Positions 5,972 through 10,557 of a DNA stretch of 10,557 nucleotides are shown here, in pieces. The translations under genes were made by a program, and so were the position numbers. Below the pieces are notes generated by a model that did not search any database, was not told where the DNA came from, and worked only from the letters and a program-made list of their open reading frames with translations. Source of the DNA: Oscillospiraceae bacterium (GTDB taxonomy: Bacteria > Bacillota > Clostridia > Oscillospirales > Acutalibacteraceae); NCBI GenBank assembly GCA_009779455.1, contig WREG01000057.1, forward strand, positions 1-10,557, given 5' to 3'. The stretch's first letter is position 1. Every line of letters starts with the position of its first letter.

Positions 5972-7324
5972 TTATTTCCAACCTTCAAACGAAAACACCT
6001 TGTCCGTCGCGGGGTCGTAAAGGAATGCAAAATACCCGTCGTTACCGCCGTATACTATATATTCATTCATCATTATCATGCCGCCTAAAGCGCGAAGCCT
6101 ATAACCGTTATCATCATATTCTAAATAATTCATATCTTTTGCGATAATATTCCCTGTTATACCGCTTTTATTTAAAGAATGAAATTCGATTTTATATTCA
6201 TTCCAGCCCGATTCTTGTTCATTTGTAAAAGTTCTGGTTAGACAATATAAATTATCATCCGTTGCTATCAAATTACTTATATTGGTATCGGCTTTTAAAA
6301 GTTTTTCATTCGAGCCGTCAGTCTTTATCTTATAAAAATCATTTATGCTAATACCGTTTTCCGTATACCCGACATTCTCTACATAATAAACATAATCCCC
6401 GCATGTGGCATAAGACCAAACAAGATTCTCCTCTTCGTCGCGCTCGACAAGGTCTTTTTCTGCCTTGTTTTGCGGCATCTTTTTTTTCTGCCAACCATTC
6501 GCGAAATCAACTTTTTTATAGTCCACAAGCGCGGCCTTATTATCCTTGTCTATAACGATGAGTTTATCGCCTTTATAATACCCGCCATCGTTTGTACCTT
6601 CATAGACCGTCATGCCGTCTACGGTGGTGCGCCAGTGGTTTCCCACCCCCCAATTTTGGATCCCGTCGTCCATTATCACTTCCCGTTTACCGTCCGTCAT
6701 GGACATTGCCTCAAACCGCAGCGTTTTATAACCGTCAGTCGTATAATCGCCGTCCGTGCAAACGAACAACAGGGAATCTGTCGCGGCGTGGTACCTCGGC
6801 GCGATTATATATTTCCCTACATCAATGTCTTCTATTGAAAACGATCTGAGCGAAATGCGGTATGTAACATAATCATGCTCTCCACCCGAACAGCCGATAT
6901 ATAGATATTCATCCGTAATTCCGCAAATTGTGGCGTATTCAATATTGATACCCTTATGTTTTTCAGGTAATTCTATTTCCTTCTGTGACGAAAGGTTCTT
7001 TAGCTGCGCGTACAGCAATAAAGGCCTATGATGGTCGTCATCTACATATTTATTGTATACCGCGAAAAAACGTGTCGGAGTCTTCGCGTAGTCCTCGCCG
7101 AAAACATAGTCTGTATCAACGGTTTCAGGCGGGTTTGGCGGCGGGTAATTTTTTGCGGTCGTTTCCGGCATTGCCGTGGTTTCATCCGCCTGCCCGGCCG
7201 TCTGCTGTTCGGTGTGAACCGTGGTTTCGCCAAAACCCGCGCTGTCAGGCTTGTTGGCGCACGAAATTAACAGTATTAATAAAAATAATAAGCTGATTGA
7301 CGCAAAGATAATTTGTTTCCTCAT
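5972..7324 (-). CDS. Secreted lipoprotein, predicted beta-propeller (DUF5050-like)
   Basis: This is a 450-residue lipoprotein. Residues 1-21 are a signal peptide (basic MRKQ, then a Leu/Ile-rich core), ending in the lipobox L19-I-S-C22, so Cys22 should carry the lipid and anchor the protein on the outer face of the membrane. Residues 23-70 are a Thr/Glu/Pro-rich linker (ETTAMPETTAKNYPPPNPPE). The rest is made of repeated beta-strand units with aromatic signatures such as EYLYIGCSGG, DSLLFVCTDG, GDYVYYVENVG, DNLYCLTRTF and EYIVYGGNDG, the pattern of DUF5050/PQQ-like beta-propellers in clostridial lipoproteins. No catalytic motif is seen; ligand sensing or protein binding is likely. The ATG has a GGA element 9 bases upstream. 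The gene has its own promoter with an array of regulatory repeats just upstream, so it appears to be the controlled target. It ends 6 bases from the convergent MBL gene. Confidence 0.85.
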   Translation of the reverse strand: MRKQIIFASISLLFLLILLISCANKPDSAGFGETTVHTEQQTAGQADETTAMPETTAKNYPPPNPPETVDTDYVFGEDYAKTPTRFFAVYNKYVDDDHHRPLLLYAQLKNLSSQKEIELPEKHKGINIEYATICGITDEYLYIGCSGGEHDYVTYRISLRSFSIEDIDVGKYIIAPRYHAATDSLLFVCTDGDYTTDGYKTLRFEAMSMTDGKREVIMDDGIQNWGVGNHWRTTVDGMTVYEGTNDGGYYKGDKLIVIDKDNKAALVDYKKVDFANGWQKKKMPQNKAEKDLVERDEEENLVWSYATCGDYVYYVENVGYTENGISINDFYKIKTDGSNEKLLKADTNISNLIATDDNLYCLTRTFTNEQESGWNEYKIEFHSLNKSGITGNIIAKDMNYLEYDDNGYRLRALGGMIMMNEYIVYGGNDGYFAFLYDPATDKVFSFEGWK

Positions 7325-7362
7325 TTTGTGACATCCTTTTATATAGTTTAGCCGGCAAAAAA

Positions 7363-7392
7363 ATTATATCACGGCATTGGTTAGATTTTCAA
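7363..7392 (-). promoter_or_regulatory. Extended -10 promoter of the lipoprotein gene
   Basis: On the minus strand the -35 is TTGAAA (7387-7392) and the -10 is TATAAT (7363-7368), separated by 18 bases. The -10 carries an upstream TGA, giving TGATATAAT (7363-7371), a full extended -10. Transcription would begin near 7356, about 32 bases before the ATG. The -35 box directly touches the first GTTAC element of the array, the classic geometry for an activator contacting sigma factor, or for a repressor. Confidence 0.75.
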
Positions 7393-7450
7393 GTTACAAT
7401 CCTGTTACCCGGGATTACAATTATGTTACCTGAGGTTACAAAAATATTAC
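7393..7450. promoter_or_regulatory. Array of six helically phased (G/A)TTAC elements
   Basis: On the + strand the elements start at 7393 (GTTAC), 7404 (GTTAC), 7414 (ATTAC), 7425 (GTTAC), 7435 (GTTAC) and 7446 (ATTAC). The distances are 11, 10, 11, 10 and 11 bases, about 10.6 on average, so all lie on one face of the helix. Odd units continue as TTACAA and the second and fourth as TTACC, so the array can also be read as three 21-base repeats with two half-sites each. Response regulators of the OmpR/PhoB family, including Bacillus PhoP, bind direct repeats of TTACA-like half-sites at this spacing. The array ends against the -35 of the lipoprotein promoter on one side and against the terminator of the upstream gene on the other. 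Confidence 0.75.
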
Positions 7451-7495
7451 AAAAATACGGGACGGATTTTAAATTGATCCGTTCCGTATCTTTTT
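7450..7495 (-). terminator. Rho-independent terminator, possibly bidirectional
   Basis: The arms ATACGGGACGGAT (7455-7467) and ATCCGTTCCGTAT (7477-7489) enclose a 9-base loop. Read on the minus strand, the hairpin is followed by a run of five U from the A-tract 7451-7455, and it begins 17 bases after the stop of the single-pass membrane protein gene. Twelve of 13 pairs are canonical; the seventh is an A/C mismatch in minus-strand RNA and a G/U wobble in plus-strand RNA. A U-tract on the + side (7491-7495) means it could work in both directions. Confidence 0.8.
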
Positions 7496-7506
7496 ACCTG
7501 CAATTA

Positions 7507-8415
7507 TCAAAAATTTATATCTTCATCCTCGTCCTCATATTCATCATATTCTTCATAATCCGCATATTCCTCCTCGTAATAATCTTCTTCCGGCCTTTCG
7601 TATACAGGCGCGGAGGATATCGCTGCTTTAGCCTTATTGTTCTTTATATAGGTCAAAAACAATATCAGCCCCATAGCGCAGCATAAAAACAGCACGCCCA
7701 TAGTTATGTATGCGCCTACGCTTGTTTCCGACTGAAAATCCGCGCCGCCCGCCTGTTCCAAAAAACGGTTTTCATATGAGTCAACTATATAAAAACCGTT
7801 GGGGTCGGTCGTTTCGATTGGGCTGTCGCCCCAAAGCGCGGGCGCGCCCAAGGCCGTTACGGGTTCCGTCTCGGCTTCCGTAACGGATTCCGTTTCCCCC
7901 GTCACCGATTCGGCTTTTTCAGACGGTTTTGCCGTTTCCGGCGGTTTCTCCGTAATCTCTGCGGTGGTTTCTTCTTCCGTCGTAGTTTCCTCCGCCGTTG
8001 TTGTCGGCGCGTTTGTCCTGGGGGCCGGCAAAAGGTCCCTCATTGCGCCCGTGAAGCCGTTCAGAAGGGCGCTTCCGCCCGATTCGGCCAAGCCGTTTCC
8101 CATAGAGCTTATAATAGAATTGAATAGCCCCCCGCCGTCGCCGTCCATTAAAGAATTAAACGCTTTTTCCGCGTCATCGATGTTGCCCGACGACAAAGCG
8201 TCCGACAAACTCGATACCAAAGAATCAAAGTCTATGCTGCCGATACCGACGCTTTCCTTAAACTTGCCGTTTGAATACTCGTCTATCATGTCGGCAAGGT
8301 CGTTTATGCTAAGCCCCGAATCGGGATTGGCGGGCGCGTCCGCAGCAGCCGCGCAAAAAACGCTTGCCGCCGCTGCCACGAAAATCAGCAAAACGGATAA
8401 AATATATTTTTTCAT
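7507..8415 (-). CDS. Single-pass surface protein with acidic cytoplasmic tail
   Basis: This is a 302-residue protein of unrecognised family with type I membrane topology. Residues 1-25 are a signal peptide (MKKYILSVLLIFVAAAASVF, then an Ala-rich cleavage region). Residues 30-130 are a small, mostly helical extracellular domain rich in Ser, Gly and Asp (SINDLADMIDEYSNGKF; DAEKAFNSLMDGDGGG). Residues 134-190 are a Thr/Glu/Pro-rich stalk. Residues 234-257 form one transmembrane helix followed by the positive stop NNKAK. The tail 271-302 is extremely acidic and Tyr-rich (EEDYYEEEYADYEEYDEYED). It is 19 bases downstream of the dockerin gene, with an AAGGATGG RBS, so the two are co-transcribed and the terminator at 7450-7495 closes the unit. 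The tail could bind calcium or basic cytosolic proteins; this is inference. No enzyme motif is seen. Confidence 0.85.
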   Translation of the reverse strand: MKKYILSVLLIFVAAAASVFCAAAADAPANPDSGLSINDLADMIDEYSNGKFKESVGIGSIDFDSLVSSLSDALSSGNIDDAEKAFNSLMDGDGGGLFNSIISSMGNGLAESGGSALLNGFTGAMRDLLPAPRTNAPTTTAEETTTEEETTAEITEKPPETAKPSEKAESVTGETESVTEAETEPVTALGAPALWGDSPIETTDPNGFYIVDSYENRFLEQAGGADFQSETSVGAYITMGVLFLCCAMGLILFLTYIKNNKAKAAISSAPVYERPEEDYYEEEYADYEEYDEYEDEDEDINF

Positions 8416-8434
8416 GTCTATGATCCATCCTTAT

Positions 8435-9475
8435 CTATAGAGTTTGCAATTTAGCGACAACCCGCAATATCAGCCTTGCGTCGGCCGCGTCAACTTCCCC
8501 GTCGCCGCTCGCGTCGGCCCTCGGCAGCTGTTCCGCCGCCAATAATTGAAGCTTCGCCACATGCCGTAAAACAAGCCTCGCGTCAGCCGCGTCAATTTCC
8601 CCGTCGCCGTTAACGTCGCCTTTTTTTAAATTAACGGCGGGGCCATTAATGCCCGGCCTTTTGAAACTGCCGTTTCCGCCCGGGTTCGCCGTGTTCGCTA
8701 CGTCATCCTTTACTGTTATGTAAAATTCGTCCGTAAAACTGCCGTAGGTTACGGTAATGCGCTTCTCCCCTGCGGTCCTGCTGTCAAATGTGCTGACTGT
8801 ATACGAGCCGGAGGGCAGTTTTGCGTCCCTGCCCCCGGAATACCATGCGGCAACCTCCATGCCTGTTTTGTCAACCGCGGCGCTTTTATTGTTCCCCTTA
8901 TCATAAACAGTTTTTGACGGGGGCTTTGTCACTTCAATGCCTTCCAGGTTCAGGTTCTGCGTTTTAAAGTTTTCGGACGAATATCCCGAAGCCTTCAGCT
9001 TTTCCGCGTTGTACTTTGCTTTTTCAGAATATATATAGACTTTTTTGACCGACGCCTTTATTTCCGTAGGCACACCGAATTTCGACGCCCTGAATATGAA
9101 AACGGCGATTTGCCCGCCTTCGGTGTCGGGGATATCGTTTATATAGGACAGGCCAATCGTATTTTTTGAATTCCGTTTCAGGCCACAAGCGGTATAGTCT
9201 TTGCCGGGAGACTTTTCGCAGCTCACAAGTTTTAACAAAGAATTGTCGAAAGTGATTTCGACGGTACAGGCGACAATTTTCGTGTTTTTATTCAATTCAA
9301 GGGCTACAACGAGGTTATACGGGTCTTCCTCGCCGAAATAATCGAAGGCGTCCAATTGGACAAACGAAAATTTGGGTGCGGCGTCGGCGGCGGCCGCGTA
9401 AAACGGGGAAGCAAACAAAACGCAGGCAGCCGCAACCAATACAAATAAAATTAATGATATTATCTTTTTTAACAT
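8435..9475 (-). CDS. Secreted cohesin-like/Big_3/dockerin protein
   Basis: This is a 346-residue secreted modular protein. Residues 1-30 are a signal peptide ending in FYAAAADA. Residues 35-150 resemble the cohesin/carbohydrate-binding beta-sandwich fold (VVALELNKNTKIVACTVEI, then TFDNSLLKLVS); this assignment is by pattern and moderate. Residues 182-256 are a bacterial Ig-like domain of group 3: SKTVYDKGNN, MEVAAWYSGG, SGSYTVSTFDSRTAGEKRI, TVTYGSFTDEFYITV. Residues 286-346 are a type I dockerin with two calcium-binding loops, GDVNGDGEIDAADARLVLR (286-304) and ADASGDGEVDAADARLILR (320-338). All loop ligands except position 3 in the second loop (Ser for Asn) match. The gene has its own promoter (9518-9546), but the ATG lacks a clear Shine-Dalgarno. 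No catalytic domain is present, so a structural, adhesion or scaffold role is likely. Its operon partner is the membrane protein encoded just downstream. Confidence 0.88.
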   Translation of the reverse strand: MLKKIISLILFVLVAAACVLFASPFYAAAADAAPKFSFVQLDAFDYFGEEDPYNLVVALELNKNTKIVACTVEITFDNSLLKLVSCEKSPGKDYTACGLKRNSKNTIGLSYINDIPDTEGGQIAVFIFRASKFGVPTEIKASVKKVYIYSEKAKYNAEKLKASGYSSENFKTQNLNLEGIEVTKPPSKTVYDKGNNKSAAVDKTGMEVAAWYSGGRDAKLPSGSYTVSTFDSRTAGEKRITVTYGSFTDEFYITVKDDVANTANPGGNGSFKRPGINGPAVNLKKGDVNGDGEIDAADARLVLRHVAKLQLLAAEQLPRADASGDGEVDAADARLILRVVAKLQTL

Positions 9476-9517
9476 GAGTAAGCACCGAATTATATGGGAA
9501 AAATTATTATTGTATGA

Positions 9518-9546
9518 ATTATAGCACAGTATTATAAATATTTCTA
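9518..9546 (-). promoter_or_regulatory. Extended -10 promoter of the dockerin gene
   Basis: On the minus strand the -35 is TAGAAA (9541-9546) and the -10 is TATAAT (9518-9523), separated by 17 bases. A TGC before the -10 gives TGCTATAAT (9518-9526). Transcription would begin near 9511, leaving a leader of about 35 bases. The -35 lies only a few bases after the stop of the PBP gene, and no terminator is visible between the two genes, so read-through from the PBP gene is also possible. Confidence 0.6.
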
Positions 9547-9549
9547 TAT

Positions 9550-10557
9550 CTATTTATTAAAAATTTCATCAATAATTTTCTCGAACAGGGGCGCGGCGTC
9601 GGACGAGCCCGAGTTTCCGTCCTCTATCATCACGGCCACTGTATATTTAGGCTTGTCCGCAGGGGCGAAGCCGACGAACCAGGTTTGCAAAATTTCAGCC
9701 CCGCCCGAAAACTGGCCGCTCTGCGCCGTAGCGGTCTTGCCCGCCGCCGCCATGCTTTCGGGTTTTGCCGCCGCGCCCGTGCCGTTTGTGACCGTATATT
9801 CGAGGAAATCTTTTATTTTATCAGCGGTTTCCTTTGAAAACGCCCGGTTTTCATTTTCGGGCTTATATATCGCGTAAATCTCGCCCTCACCGTCAAGCAT
9901 TTCCTTCAGCAAATATGGTTCCCTGTAAACCCCGCCGTTCGCGAAGCAGTTATACGCCGCCGCAAGCTGCAGAGGGCTTGCAAGCAGTTTGCCCTGGCCG
10001 AAGCTTAAATTGGCGACCGCGCCGGGGAGGCTTGATTCGTTTCCGTCCGGCAATATCCCCGCCGGGGCGTAAAAATTGTCAGAAAGCTCGATTTCGCGGC
10101 CGAAGCCCATATTTTCGGCCATATTTATTATCGGCCCCGCGCCGAGTTTTTGACCCAGCAAAATAAAATAGACGTTGCACGAAAGGGCCGTGGCGGCTTT
10201 CATGTCCACAAGGCCGTGGCCCATGCGGTTGTTGCAATTGAAATGCACGTCCGCGATATCTATGCCGCCGTCGCAGACGCAGGTGAAGCCTTCATTGCCC
10301 CCGGCCTCCAGCGCCGCCGCCAAGACAGTCGTTTTGAATGCTGAGCCGACCGAATAGGCCGCTATCGCCCTGTTCAAAAACGGGGAATTTTCGTTATACA
10401 GGCTTTCCGCGAGCTTCAGCGGCGAAAACGTGGGACAGCTCGCCATTGCCAGTATTTCCGACGTTTCCGCGTCAAGGACCACCGCCGCGCCCTTCGCGAA
10501 GCCGCTTTCGGCGAGGGCGGTTTCAGCAATTGCCTGAATATCCTTGTCAAGCGTGAA
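9550..10557 (-). CDS. Class B penicillin-binding protein transpeptidase domain, 5'-truncated by window edge
   Basis: This is the C-terminal 335 residues of a penicillin-binding transpeptidase that crosslinks peptidoglycan outside the membrane. The frame is open through the right edge; the first visible residues are FTLDKDIQAIAETALAESGF, typical of the start of the transpeptidase domain (LTxDxxIQ), so the GTG at 10480-10482 is internal. Motif 1 is the catalytic Ser in SAFK (10344-10333) within AYSVGSAFKTT; motif 2 is SCN (10182-10174); motif 3 is KTA (9738-9730) in AAGKTATAQSG instead of the usual KTG. The chain ends with the expected WFVGFAPADKPKYTVAVMIE strands. Its relatives form the SEDS-associated FtsI/PBP2/SpoVD group, often paired with an FtsW/RodA-like gene upstream; this cannot be checked here. 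The short sequence length after motif 3 shows no PASTA domains. It precedes the surface-protein genes on the same strand. Confidence 0.92.
   Translation of the reverse strand, partial: FTLDKDIQAIAETALAESGFAKGAAVVLDAETSEILAMASCPTFSPLKLAESLYNENSPFLNRAIAAYSVGSAFKTTVLAAALEAGGNEGFTCVCDGGIDIADVHFNCNNRMGHGLVDMKAATALSCNVYFILLGQKLGAGPIINMAENMGFGREIELSDNFYAPAGILPDGNESSLPGAVANLSFGQGKLLASPLQLAAAYNCFANGGVYREPYLLKEMLDGEGEIYAIYKPENENRAFSKETADKIKDFLEYTVTNGTGAAAKPESMAAAGKTATAQSGQFSGGAEILQTWFVGFAPADKPKYTVAVMIEDGNSGSSDAAPLFEKIIDEIFNK

Noticed and set aside
6470..7296. Several + strand frames of 80-122 codons within the lipoprotein gene
   Set aside because: They overlap each other in different frames, oppose a coherent lipoprotein with signal peptide and lipobox, and show no recognisable motifs.
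7393..7450. CRISPR array
   Set aside because: The repeated element is only about 5-7 bases and the intervals are 5-6 bases; CRISPR repeats and spacers are several times longer.
7799..8440. Long + strand frame of 213 codons opposite the single-pass membrane protein
   Set aside because: Its Val/Ser-rich low-complexity translation is the mirror of the Thr/Glu/Pro stalk on the other strand; it has no RBS or promoter.
8435..9475. Cellulosome component
   Set aside because: A dockerin alone does not show a cellulosome; there is no glycoside hydrolase or clear scaffoldin in the window.
9476..9549. Terminator after the PBP gene
   Set aside because: The region is AT-rich with short ATTATA/TATAAT symmetry that is better explained by the -10 box; no GC stem with a U-tract is present.

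Overview
The window looks like chromosomal DNA of an anaerobic Gram-positive bacterium of the class Clostridia, most likely an uncultured gut or digester member of the Oscillospirales/Ruminococcaceae type. The evidence is a HelD-type helicase, strong GGAGG-like ribosome binding sites with some TTG/GTG starts, sigma-A promoters with extended -10 boxes, Thr/Glu/Pro-rich secreted linkers, a type I dockerin joined to a Big_3 Ig-like domain, and a class B penicillin-binding protein. The assignment is inferred from family content and style, not from a marker gene.

Left region (1-2235, + strand): the 3' part of an alpha/beta hydrolase gene is followed after 2 bases by two ABC-2 type permease genes (COG4587-like, then COG3694-like) with a 5-base gap. 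These three form the end of an operon. The ABC ATPase that the permeases need is not in the window and probably lies upstream.

Middle-left (2237-4603, - strand): a 45-residue protein gene with its own good promoter and RBS, then a 705-residue HelD-like UvrD/Rep superfamily ATPase. helD is divergent from a short + strand cluster (4782-5965): a DUF4160 protein, a Cys-rich small protein with an ambiguous or frameshifted N-terminus, and an MBL-fold hydrolase that looks short at its C-terminus. The divergent promoters share a perfect 8-1-8 inverted repeat that supplies both predicted -35 boxes.

Right region (5972-10557, all - strand): reading with transcription, a class B PBP (5' end outside the window), a secreted cohesin-like/Big_3/dockerin protein, a single-pass membrane protein with a Thr/Glu/Pro-rich stalk and a very acidic cytoplasmic tail, a rho-independent terminator, then a separately promoted lipoprotein predicted to be a beta-propeller. 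This is a cell-envelope and surface cluster.

The most striking non-coding signal is between the last two genes. Six (G/A)TTAC elements at 7393-7450 start 11, 10, 11, 10 and 11 bases apart, which is one DNA turn each. They end exactly at the -35 box of the lipoprotein promoter. This looks like the binding array of an OmpR/PhoB-type response regulator and is the best candidate here for an undescribed regulatory circuit. No tRNA, rRNA, CRISPR array, insertion sequence or riboswitch was recognised.
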